Assembly: GCF_008830225.1 (NCBI RefSeq)
Contig: NZ_WAIE01000001.1
Coordinates: forward strand, 558,001-622,000
Reading direction: 5' to 3'
DNA: 64,000 nt
DNA from: Pseudodesulfovibrio senegalensis
Lineage (GTDB): Bacteria; Desulfobacterota; Desulfovibrionia; Desulfovibrionales; Desulfovibrionaceae
Shown here: positions 6,955 to 15,282 of the stretch, piece after piece
Layout of the letters: every line of letters starts with the position of its first letter
Numbering within the stretch: position 1 is the first letter of the stretch
Position numbers and translations under genes: made by a program
Notes under the pieces: model-generated
The model's database searches: none
Told to the model about the DNA's origin: nothing
What the model saw: the letters and a program-made list of their open reading frames with translations, nothing else

Positions 6955-8538
6955 TCAGCGCTGTTCCTCTTTTATCCGCCGCAGTTTGGCGCGTCCCTCG
7001 GCGATCAGGGATTCGAGACCGTGTTTTTTGACCCGGTAGCCCATTTGCCGGGCGGTCAGGCCGAGCGCCTCGGCCGCCCGGTACTGAAGCCAGCCGTTGC
7101 GCTCCAGCGCAGCCAGTATTTCGTTGCGTTCGAATTCCTTGAGCGAGCTGAAGCGGGGCTGGGCCTCACGCCTGTCGGCAATTTCAGCCTCGCCCGCGCC
7201 CTGTGCGGGCGTGAGGTAGGACTGCAGAAATTCCAGACCCACCGTATCCGAATCCGACATGATGACCAGCCGTTCGATGAGGTTCTGCATCTCCCGCACG
7301 TTGCCGGGCCAATCATAGCTGATGAGCGCGTCGAGCGCAGACGGCGTGAAGTGGATGGTGCGTTTGTAGTCCTCGGCCATTTTTCGCAGGAAATGATTGA
7401 GCAGCCCGGTGATATCGTCCTTGCGTTCCCTCAGGGCGGGCACGCGCAAAGGAAACACATTGAGTCGGTAGTAGAGGTCCAGCCGGAAATCGCCGTGTTC
7501 CACGAGGTCGCCAAGGTCCCGGTTGGTGGCGGCCAGAATACGCACGTCCACCACCTTGGTGCGGTTGGAGCCGAGCCGCTCCAGTTCCTTGTCCTGCAAT
7601 ACGCGCAGGAGCTTGGCCTGAAGGGCCATGGGCAGTTCACCGATTTCGTCCAGAAAGATTGTGCCGCTGTCCGCTTCCTCGAATCGTCCGGGCCGCGCGC
7701 TGGCCGCGCCCGTAAACGCGCCTTTTTCATGGCCGAACAGTTCGGACTCCAACAGGTTTTCCGGGATGGAGGCGCAGTTGACCTTGATGAAGGGGTGCCC
7801 CTTGCGTTCGGAAAGTTCGTGGATGATCTGTGCGATGAGGGTCTTGCCCACGCCGGATTCGCCCAGAAGCAGCACCGTGGCCTTGGTGGGCGAAACCTTT
7901 TCCATCTGCCGCTGCACCTCGACCATGGGTGCGGACTGGCCGACGATGTATGGTCCCTTGGAGTTTTTGGCCACCTGATACTTGAGCGAGGTGTTTTCCC
8001 GTTTCAGGACGGCTTCGCGTTCCATGATTTTTTCGTTCAGGGAGATGAACTGTCCGATGAGCGTGGCGACCACCTTGAGGAAGTCGATGTCCTCCTCGAA
8101 CGCAACCTCGTCGTCGAACAGCCGGTCCACATTGAGCACCCCGATAGGTTCGCCATTCAGGATGATGGGCACACCCACGAAGGAGATCATGCCGCGCTTG
8201 ACCCGCCGTGACCCGGTCTTGTCCAGAAAGAGCGGCTCCTTGTCTATGTCCGGCACGTAGTACGGCTCGCCGGTCCGGAATATCCGCCCGGTCACGCCTT
8301 CGTTCAGGCGGTAGACGCCGCGCCGCTTTTCCTCGGCGGTCAGCCCGTAGGAAGCACTGATGGACAACTGTCCGGTATCGGGATCGTAGAGCGTGACCGT
8401 TGCCCGCTGCATGGCAAGCTCTTCGGACATGATGCGCAGCACGGACTCCAGAGCCGACTCCAGATCAATGGCCTGTTCGATGTCCTGGCAGATGGCGAGC
8501 AACGCCGAAAGTTTGAGTCCGTGTACCGTGGAGCGCAT
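6955..8538 (-). CDS. nifA: Sigma-54-dependent nitrogen-fixation activator NifA
   Basis: The 527-residue protein has an N-terminal GAF domain (about residues 20-165), a sigma-54 AAA+ domain with Walker A GESGVGKT (226-233), intact GAFTGA loop (273-278) and Walker B TIFLDEIGE, and a C-terminal Fis-type helix-turn-helix ending RAAEALGLTARQMGYRVKKH. It should activate the nif operon from upstream activator sites. Cysteines are seen only near residues 17 and 255, so the interdomain cysteine motif of oxygen-sensing NifA proteins is absent. Oxygen or nitrogen control must therefore come by another route. The gene converges on nifB. A sigma-54 promoter lies only 12 bases upstream of the ATG and there is no visible Shine-Dalgarno, so the start may be leaderless or lie slightly downstream. 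Confidence 0.9.
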   Translation of the reverse strand: MRSTVHGLKLSALLAICQDIEQAIDLESALESVLRIMSEELAMQRATVTLYDPDTGQLSISASYGLTAEEKRRGVYRLNEGVTGRIFRTGEPYYVPDIDKEPLFLDKTGSRRVKRGMISFVGVPIILNGEPIGVLNVDRLFDDEVAFEEDIDFLKVVATLIGQFISLNEKIMEREAVLKRENTSLKYQVAKNSKGPYIVGQSAPMVEVQRQMEKVSPTKATVLLLGESGVGKTLIAQIIHELSERKGHPFIKVNCASIPENLLESELFGHEKGAFTGAASARPGRFEEADSGTIFLDEIGELPMALQAKLLRVLQDKELERLGSNRTKVVDVRILAATNRDLGDLVEHGDFRLDLYYRLNVFPLRVPALRERKDDITGLLNHFLRKMAEDYKRTIHFTPSALDALISYDWPGNVREMQNLIERLVIMSDSDTVGLEFLQSYLTPAQGAGEAEIADRREAQPRFSSLKEFERNEILAALERNGWLQYRAAEALGLTARQMGYRVKKHGLESLIAEGRAKLRRIKEEQR

Positions 8539-8549
8539 GTCTGTTCAAA

Positions 8550-8564
8550 GCAAGCATGGTGCCA
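8550..8564 (-). promoter_or_regulatory. Sigma-54 (-24/-12) promoter immediately upstream of nifA
   Basis: Read on the minus strand the sequence is TGGCACCATGCTTGC, a perfect match to TGGCAC-N5-TTGC. The expected transcription start falls at about 8538-8539, on or next to the nifA ATG. No TGT-N10-ACA NifA box was found in the 100 bases behind it. Confidence 0.75.
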
Positions 8565-8858
8565 TGTTTTGATTTTGAAAAAACGCTTTATTGCAAGTAG
8601 TTAGGCTGTGGCGGGATTCGTCGAGTTTTACAAAAATGGTAAAAATGCCGTTTTGAATAGACAAATGTGAAATTGCGCGGTGGGGAAAATTTTTTCAAAC
8701 ACGAATCCAATCGGAACGAGTTTAGACATGGTTGTGGGGCAGGGGTGTCCTGTTTGTGCGTGCGCCAGTTCGTAATCGCATGGACGACTCATCCCTCGGA
8801 CGTGTTTTTCCGCCTGATTCCCTTGTTGGTCCTGTCTGGTAATTTAATTGACTTATTA

Positions 8859-8875
8859 TTGAAAACGATGTTCAA
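8859..8875 (+). promoter_or_regulatory. Fur-box-like operator upstream of the MFS transporter
   Basis: TTGAAAACGATGTTCAA is an inverted repeat differing at two positions from the Fur-type consensus WTGAAAATNATTTTCAW that I recall for Desulfovibrio. It lies about 180 bases upstream of the MFS start. This fits iron-regulated siderophore transport. Whether Fur binds it is not shown by sequence alone. Confidence 0.55.
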
Positions 8876-9051
8876 TATCAATAAAGTTTCTGTTCGTAAA
8901 ATTCAGTAACAACTTCATTTACTTCATTATATTGACATGTTCACATTTTGTATGCGCCGGTGCGACGGAACGCGCAAGGTGGACGTCGGGCGGTTCCGTG
9001 TGCACGGTTCTGTTCGGCCGGATACGCAAAGAGCCATGAGGGTGCATTTTC

Positions 9052-10296
9052 ATGCTGGTACCAAAAGGGATGCTGGAGCGCATGCAGCTGGCAGGGCAGG
9101 AACAACGGTCCAAGGCAGGTCTGCTGGCCGGGCTGTATACTACGCAAACTCTGGGGCTGGCCTTTGTGACCACGGCCGTGCCCGTAATTCTGCGTCAGGC
9201 CGGGGCAGGTTTGGACGTCATCAGTCTGGTGTTCGTGCTGGGCATCTGCTGGTCGTTCAAGTTTTTGTGGGCTCCGCTGATCGACCGCTATGGTTCAGGG
9301 AGGCTCGGCCATTATCGCGGCTGGATAGTGCTGCTGCAACTGCTGATGATTCTTGCCACCGTGAGTGCGGCCTTTTTCCCTCCGGGCACGCATTTGCAGG
9401 CCCTGGCCGTGTTGCTTGTCTTGATCTCGTTTTTTTCCGCCACGCAGGACATTGCGGCCGACGGCCTGTCCGTGACCATACTCAGGCCCGAGGAGCGCGC
9501 GCTCGGTTGCAGCATTCAGTCCGCAGGCAACATGCTCGGCTTTCTGATCGGGGGCGGCGTGGTACTGCTGGTCTATCAGTGGCTGGGCTGGAGGGTCTGT
9601 CTGTTTGCGCTCGCAGTCGGAATGGCGCTGCCATTATGGGGTATATCCCGCTACCATGAGCCACAATCGTCTGCTGTTGCCAAGGGCGGAAAGTGCGATT
9701 TTTCGGTGTTGCTTCGTTTTTTCAAGCGGCCCGGAATCCTCCATTGGATCGCCATCGTGCTGGTGTTCAGGATCAACGGACAGATTTCCTACTGGCTGCT
9801 CAGCACCTATCTGGTGGATCTGGGCTGGAGTCTGGAGCGTATCGGTTTCGTGCTCAATATCGTGGGGCTGTTGCTGGGCATGGGCGGTTCGATTTTTGGA
9901 GGCGTGCTGGTGGAGCGTTGCGGCCGCAGGACGGCCATGCTGGCGACCCAATTCATGGGGCTTTTGGGAACCGTTGGTTTTATTGTTTTGCTTCAGGGCG
10001 CGGCAGAATCGATTTCGCTTGCCGTATACGCCGTACTCGTTTTGAGCATGATCGGGTTCGGGCTTTCTTTCACGGTGGTTTTTACGGTGATCATGGACAA
10101 ATGCGATCCGGCCTCTGCCGCAACGGATTTTACCCTGCAATGGTCGTTGGGCGGGTTGTCGTCCATGGCTGTTGCCGGGGTGTCCATGGCTTTGGCCGAA
10201 TATGTGGGATATACGTGGGTGCTTTGCGCCTCCGTGGTCATTGCAATCGGCGCGCTGGCCCTGATCTGGGCCTATGACGGTTTCGAGAAGGTCTGA
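9052..10296 (+). CDS. MFS transporter, AmpG/RhtX-FptX-like (possible siderophore importer)
   Basis: The 414-residue inner-membrane protein has about 12 hydrophobic segments. The motif SATQDIAADGLSV in the fourth to fifth helix region is typical of the AmpG / RhtX-FptX branch of the major facilitator superfamily, which imports muropeptides or ferric siderophores. A second recognisable piece is QSAGNMLGFLIGGG. A GAGGG ribosome site is weakly placed about 12 bases before the ATG. No transport partner is adjacent. The Fur-box-like site upstream and the TonB operon elsewhere in the window favour siderophore uptake over muropeptide recycling, but this remains inference. The downstream gap to 10558 shows neither a clear terminator nor a gene. 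Confidence 0.75.
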   Translation: MLVPKGMLERMQLAGQEQRSKAGLLAGLYTTQTLGLAFVTTAVPVILRQAGAGLDVISLVFVLGICWSFKFLWAPLIDRYGSGRLGHYRGWIVLLQLLMILATVSAAFFPPGTHLQALAVLLVLISFFSATQDIAADGLSVTILRPEERALGCSIQSAGNMLGFLIGGGVVLLVYQWLGWRVCLFALAVGMALPLWGISRYHEPQSSAVAKGGKCDFSVLLRFFKRPGILHWIAIVLVFRINGQISYWLLSTYLVDLGWSLERIGFVLNIVGLLLGMGGSIFGGVLVERCGRRTAMLATQFMGLLGTVGFIVLLQGAAESISLAVYAVLVLSMIGFGLSFTVVFTVIMDKCDPASAATDFTLQWSLGGLSSMAVAGVSMALAEYVGYTWVLCASVVIAIGALALIWAYDGFEKV

Positions 10297-10558
10297 GCAG
10301 GCAATGAAGCGTATGTTGTCCGAGTCCTGAGGCCAAACCCCGCCTGAAACCCGGTTGTTGCCAGAGGTCGTGTCGGGGCAAAACGGACATCCTTCTGTAG
10401 CAAATTCCATGTTGACCAATATATGAAATACGAACAGGATAGCCGGGCTTGGGTAGATTCATTTCGGGCAATGCAGAGTCCCTGACGCACCGGATGGGGA
10501 ACCCCGCCGAAACCGTGGCCAAATATCGGTACATATCACAGGTTTTTCGCAACAAAAC

Positions 10559-12148
10559 ATGGATATACACTATTATGCCATAGCAACCCTGTTGCTTTCT
10601 GCCGTCATGACTGGAGTCCTGTCGGCCTATTCGTTTCGCAGTTTTCGGACTTCCGGATCGCGGCCGTATGCCTTTCTCATGGCCTGCGTGTCCATTTATT
10701 CGCTCGGGTATGCCATGGAGTTGTATAATACAACGCTGCCATGGATTCTCATCGCCTCGAAAATTCAATATTTCGGTATTTCATTCATTCCGATCCTGTG
10801 GTTTACGGTTGCCGCCAGCTACGCCGGATACTGGAAGAAGATTCCCAGGACCCTGACGGTTCTGCTGTTCGTGATTCCTGTGACCACGTTGTTTTTTCGT
10901 TTGACCAACGATTGGCATCACCTCGTGTACAAGGCGGTGGCCCTCAATGAATCGGGGCCGTTCCCCGTGCTCAGCATAACCCGCGGCATCTGGTATTACG
11001 TCAATACGACCTTCGCCTATTGCTGTCTTCTTGCAGGAAATTTCTGTTTTCTGATCATGGCCATCCGGATGGTTGGGCCGTACCGCAAGCAGGCCGTGAC
11101 CCTGGGCGCCATCTCTCTTGTCCCGTGGATCGGGGACATAATCTACCAGCGCGGGCTTTCCCCGTATGGGCTGGACGTGGCCCCTTTTGCCTTTGCCCTT
11201 GTCGGTCCCATGTTGGCCTGGGGGCTGTTTCACCTGCGCATTTTCGATTTCGTTCCCATTGCCCGGGACGTCATTTTCGATTTCATGCACGATCCGGTCA
11301 TCGTTTTCGACAATGCCGACCGTCTGGTGGATTACAACCGGGCCGCTGTTGCCATGCTCGGGTCGTTGGACCGCCGGTCCATAGGCATTCATGCCGAGCA
11401 GGTTTTTGAGGGATACCCCGCTTTGCTGGAAAGCCTGGACGCCGGATTTTCGGACAATCGGGACATTCATCTGGAATACCGTGGAAGCGAGTATGTGTAT
11501 GAGCTGTCCACCATGCCCATCGTCGCCAATGTACAGCGCCCCATGGGGAGAATCGTGATGCTGCATGACGTCACGGAACAGAGGGGGTTGGTGCGGCGGC
11601 TGCACGACATGGCAACCCGCGACGGACTGACCGGGGCGTTCACGCATCGCTATTTCATGGATTTGGCCCAACGGGAGATGGACAGGGCCGGACGCCACGG
11701 GCGTCCGTTGACATTCATGCTGGCCGATATTGATTTGTTCAAGCAGGTCAACGACAAATACGGTCACCTGGCCGGCGATGAGGTCCTGCGCAAGGTTGCC
11801 GCAATCATTCGGAAGAATCTTCGCTCCAGCGACGTTTTCGGCCGTTACGGAGGGGAGGAGTTCGGCTTGGTCCTGCCCGAGACCCTTCCTGAAGACGGAA
11901 AGGCTCTGGCCGATCGCATTCGCGGTGATCTTGCGGAACTTTCAATCCCGTTCGGCGAACAGGATATCACCGTCACTGTCACCGTCAGCTTCGGCGTGTC
12001 CGGCTGTCATTTTGAAGACGGTGCTTCCGAGAGCCTTGTTTCTCTTTTCCAGAGGGCCGACAAGATGCTTTACAAAGCCAAGAGAGGCGGCCGGAACCGT
12101 GTGGTGCTGGCCGAAGAGAACCCCAAGGCTGAGTCTCGGCTGACCTGA
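10559..12148 (+). CDS. Membrane diguanylate cyclase (7TM-type N-terminal domain, PAS, GGDEF)
   Basis: The 529-residue protein starts with about seven hydrophobic segments (residues 5-225) resembling the 7TM N-terminal module of some histidine kinases. A PAS domain follows around 235-345 (DPVIVFDNADRLVDYNRAA), then a complete GGDEF domain. The active site reads GGEEF, which is catalytically competent. An RxxD inhibitory site (RSSD) sits exactly five residues before it, so product inhibition by c-di-GMP is expected. FKQVNDKYGHLAGDEVL is the usual metal-binding region. The product would be c-di-GMP made at the inner membrane in response to an unknown ligand. The ribosome site before the ATG is weak. 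Nothing adjacent indicates the controlled output. Confidence 0.9.
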   Translation: MDIHYYAIATLLLSAVMTGVLSAYSFRSFRTSGSRPYAFLMACVSIYSLGYAMELYNTTLPWILIASKIQYFGISFIPILWFTVAASYAGYWKKIPRTLTVLLFVIPVTTLFFRLTNDWHHLVYKAVALNESGPFPVLSITRGIWYYVNTTFAYCCLLAGNFCFLIMAIRMVGPYRKQAVTLGAISLVPWIGDIIYQRGLSPYGLDVAPFAFALVGPMLAWGLFHLRIFDFVPIARDVIFDFMHDPVIVFDNADRLVDYNRAAVAMLGSLDRRSIGIHAEQVFEGYPALLESLDAGFSDNRDIHLEYRGSEYVYELSTMPIVANVQRPMGRIVMLHDVTEQRGLVRRLHDMATRDGLTGAFTHRYFMDLAQREMDRAGRHGRPLTFMLADIDLFKQVNDKYGHLAGDEVLRKVAAIIRKNLRSSDVFGRYGGEEFGLVLPETLPEDGKALADRIRGDLAELSIPFGEQDITVTVTVSFGVSGCHFEDGASESLVSLFQRADKMLYKAKRGGRNRVVLAEENPKAESRLT

Positions 12149-12231
12149 TAACGCCGTGCCGCCCGGAAGCGGGCGATGCTGTGCCTGTCCCCCCATTCCC
12201 CACGGCTTCGGCATGTGCTTCCTTTTGTCGG

Positions 12232-15200
12232 CTATGGTGTGCCTTCCGGCTGTTTTGGGGATGCCAGATTCCTGTCCAGCCGTTTCAGTACCGCGAGATA
12301 ATCCCGGTAACGCGTCAGATAGAAGGAAAGGGGTTTGGTGAAGTCCCGTCCCACAAGTCCGTCCACGAACAGCCGGGCCACCTCCTTGTCTTCCCTGAGA
12401 ATGAGTTGCGAGGCAAAAAAGATGTCCTTTTCCTCGCTGGTCATTTCCTGAAGCGCCTTTTCCAGAGCCTCGGCAGCGCGAGGCTGATAGTAGCGGATAT
12501 ATAGCAGATCCAGGGCATTGGCGATGACGATGGGCGAGAAGTCCGTGCCCTGTTTGCGGGAGAACGCAATGAATTCTTTTGTGTTTTTCAGCAGCTCAAG
12601 CATGTTCCTGTTGGGGTAGAGCACCTCCATGCGGGAAAACGTTTCGAATATTTGCGCGATCTTTTTTGCATAGTCCCAACGGCGTATGGCGATATTTTGG
12701 CTTCTGTCGGCCACACCTTCGATCACTGCGGCCACACAGTCCGAGGCGAGTTTGGATATGACGGCGGCCCAAAGCTGCAGGATGGCGTTTACATCGGTGT
12801 GCCCCGCAAGGGAGAGGGCGAGCCCGATGGCAAAGTTGAACGCCACGGCGATGGGGATGGAGAACACGCTGCGGAAGAAGTTGCCGAAGGCTGCGCTGCG
12901 CGGCAGGCCCCGAAACAGGTTATGGCCCATGATGTATACGCCGTTGGTTATGGCCATGACGGTGTAGAGGGTCAACGGAGCCGTGGTGGTGTCTATGCCC
13001 AGACCTTGCTTGAGAAGGAGCGATTTGCACAGCCAGTCCAGCAGGGGCACGGAAAAACCCGTGTACAGCAGGGAGTCGGCCAGCCTGTCCCAACTCACGT
13101 ATTCATTCCATGGCAGGTATGGGGAGCGGTGGAGCCCGCCGCCGCCCAGTATGGACTGGATTATGTTGCGCACGCCGGTGATGGAAAACCAGATGACCCC
13201 GCCCAGATACGCCTGAATCCACCAATCCTTGGTCAGAAAGAACGTGAGAAAGGCCGGGATGAAACCGAAGATTATCTTGAGCAGGTTCAGGGAAAAGGAA
13301 TTCAGATATCCGAGCGGGATATGGTCGGATTCCGGCGCACGACTGCCATGCAGGCTCAGTCCGTTGCCCTGTTCCGAGCCGAAGCCGCCCAAGGTAGTCA
13401 GGTTGCCGTCATCGCCGTCCTCGACCTGAATGTCCGTGATGCGCCACCGGGTTTTAACCGTGCACAAGAGCATGCGCAGCACAGGGATGGTGCTGGCCCT
13501 GGCCAGTATCCTCCCGGTGATTCCGGTCCGGGGTGCCGGAGGGATGAATTCCAGCACCTGGGTGGTGCCCACCAGCGCGGGGATGTGTTCGAGAACCGGT
13601 CGCCTTTGCAGTTCCTTCCGGGCCGGAGCGGGCAGGGTGTCGCACACGGCCACGCCCATGCCGATGTTGCGCGAGGACTGCCCCGTGGACCCTGTGCCGA
13701 TTGATGTCTTGAGTCTTTTGTGCCTGTAGTAAGCGCGGAGCGTTTCGAAGTCGTTCAGTATGTGGCGCATGGATTCCGCACGTTCAGCCGCTTCCTGCGT
13801 CCCGGAATTTTCCAGCCGGGCGAGTGTGTCGCTGATGATGCGCTTCAGGGCCACTGCGTTGTGCCGATTCAATGCCCGCTGCAATTCGCCGAAGGGCAGT
13901 CTGTCTTCGGCCCTTTTATCCGGCATGTCCTTGATATTGAACAACTGCAGATGGTTGATGCGGCCTTTGCACTGGTAAAGGATTTCCAGCACATCCTCCA
14001 TGCTCAGGTCTTCCAGCATGAGCACGATCCTGCCCGATTCGGATACGTCATGCAGGCGTTCCACCAGTTCTCCGGGCGCAAGGCGCATCAGGGGAGGTAA
14101 TTCACAAATTTGGGACGGTATATCCGGGTTCAGGATGTCCCGGTTGGCCGACGGATGCAGATAGCGCGCGACAATGGTGTCCGTGTCCAGCGAATTGAGT
14201 GATTCCACCTGCATGGCGATGCGGGCCTGATCGTCATAATCCGTGGTGTCGTATTGTGCGGCCAGCCTTTTGGTGTGCTCGCTGAACAGGGGCATGGCCA
14301 ACTGGTGAATATATTTTCCCAGATGCAGAAGCGACGGTTGTCCGCAACCCATGGCGCTCGCCATGTCCTGTGCGTCGATTGCGGGCAATGCCACGCCGAA
14401 TTCCTGCTCGATGGATTTGCGGTGTGTAACGTTGAACTCCTCGATTACGGCCATGACGTAATCGGTATGGAGCTGCTGGGCCTCCCTGCCGTCCTGCATC
14501 AGCGTCCGGACGGATTCACGGTGGAAGAACGTCTCCAGGTCGTTTTCGTCCTGCAGTCTGCGCGGGGTCCAAGCCATGCGGACGAACCGTCCGCGGAACA
14601 GCGCCTTGAATTCAATGCCGATCCGGACTTCCATTTCCAGAATTTCCGCAGCGGCGAACAGCTCCGAGACAACGGCCCTTTCCACGTGGTTGTAGTAGAT
14701 CACCGAGAGGCTTCGTATGCCTTTCACCCACGCGTCCATGATCAGGTGGGTCGCGGATTTACGGCCCTTGCTGTTGGCGTCGTGCACCCGGTCGTCGAAC
14801 GCTATCTGATTCCACTCCTCGGGCATTTCCAACAGATGGTACCTGCGTAATTGCTTGCGCAAAAAATGCGGTTTGCCGCAAGCCACCATGCGAAAGTCAT
14901 GGGCCAGTTTGAGCTGGGTCTCGGGCTGTCCCTTGGCCCGGATGAGTTCCTTGGCGATTTGTATGAGTACTCTGGCCCGGTTCAGGCGCAGACTGCCGAT
15001 GGAGCTTGCAAAGACCTCGTCGCGCAGGGCGGCCAGCGCCTTGAGGCGTCCCCGCGCCTGATCCGATTTCAGGGAGTTGAGCAGATGGACGATGGCGTAG
15101 GCGATGCGCAGTCCCTGCGGCGCTGCCAGTTCCTTGATGCCGTGGGGGCGAAGGTACGGAGTGAGCAGGGTTTTGAATTGGGCGTGGTCGAGCTTGCGGT

Positions 15201-15282
15201 CGATGACATCGTTGAGAATGTCCAGCAGTCGATAGTCGTTTTTGTCGAAGTAGAGTTTTCGCAGGGGCACGGTTTTCCTCAT
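12232..15282 (-). CDS. Large membrane protein of unknown function, last gene of the sensor/transport operon
   Basis: I do not recognise this 1016-residue protein. The first 640 residues or so are soluble and mostly helical, with no catalytic motif I can name. A small basic-to-acidic segment follows (about 620-690), then four or more hydrophobic segments between roughly 690 and 870 (for example FGFIPAFLTFFL and FSIPIAVAFNFAIGLAL), and a soluble C-terminal helical region. The start codon overlaps the stop of the upstream histidine kinase as ATGA, so translation is coupled and a functional link to that kinase is likely. It is the last gene of the minus-strand operon that begins at 26107 and converges with the diguanylate cyclase gene. 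A weak GC hairpin at 12161-12174 is the only terminator-like element seen. Confidence 0.8.
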   Translation of the reverse strand: MRKTVPLRKLYFDKNDYRLLDILNDVIDRKLDHAQFKTLLTPYLRPHGIKELAAPQGLRIAYAIVHLLNSLKSDQARGRLKALAALRDEVFASSIGSLRLNRARVLIQIAKELIRAKGQPETQLKLAHDFRMVACGKPHFLRKQLRRYHLLEMPEEWNQIAFDDRVHDANSKGRKSATHLIMDAWVKGIRSLSVIYYNHVERAVVSELFAAAEILEMEVRIGIEFKALFRGRFVRMAWTPRRLQDENDLETFFHRESVRTLMQDGREAQQLHTDYVMAVIEEFNVTHRKSIEQEFGVALPAIDAQDMASAMGCGQPSLLHLGKYIHQLAMPLFSEHTKRLAAQYDTTDYDDQARIAMQVESLNSLDTDTIVARYLHPSANRDILNPDIPSQICELPPLMRLAPGELVERLHDVSESGRIVLMLEDLSMEDVLEILYQCKGRINHLQLFNIKDMPDKRAEDRLPFGELQRALNRHNAVALKRIISDTLARLENSGTQEAAERAESMRHILNDFETLRAYYRHKRLKTSIGTGSTGQSSRNIGMGVAVCDTLPAPARKELQRRPVLEHIPALVGTTQVLEFIPPAPRTGITGRILARASTIPVLRMLLCTVKTRWRITDIQVEDGDDGNLTTLGGFGSEQGNGLSLHGSRAPESDHIPLGYLNSFSLNLLKIIFGFIPAFLTFFLTKDWWIQAYLGGVIWFSITGVRNIIQSILGGGGLHRSPYLPWNEYVSWDRLADSLLYTGFSVPLLDWLCKSLLLKQGLGIDTTTAPLTLYTVMAITNGVYIMGHNLFRGLPRSAAFGNFFRSVFSIPIAVAFNFAIGLALSLAGHTDVNAILQLWAAVISKLASDCVAAVIEGVADRSQNIAIRRWDYAKKIAQIFETFSRMEVLYPNRNMLELLKNTKEFIAFSRKQGTDFSPIVIANALDLLYIRYYQPRAAEALEKALQEMTSEEKDIFFASQLILREDKEVARLFVDGLVGRDFTKPLSFYLTRYRDYLAVLKRLDRNLASPKQPEGTP

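Larger units (their letters stand above)
8539..9051. other. Divergent intergenic region between nifA and the MFS transporter gene
   Basis: About 510 bases without a supportable gene, AT-rich between 8830 and 8940. It carries the nifA sigma-54 promoter on its left and a Fur-box-like palindrome at 8859-8875 on its right. A short GTG-initiated frame at 8667-8909 has no ribosome site and no recognisable content. Confidence 0.7.

Noticed and set aside
8667-8909. Possible 80-residue gene between nifA and the MFS gene
   Set aside because: GTG start without a ribosome site, no recognisable content, and it overlaps the Fur-box-like operator.
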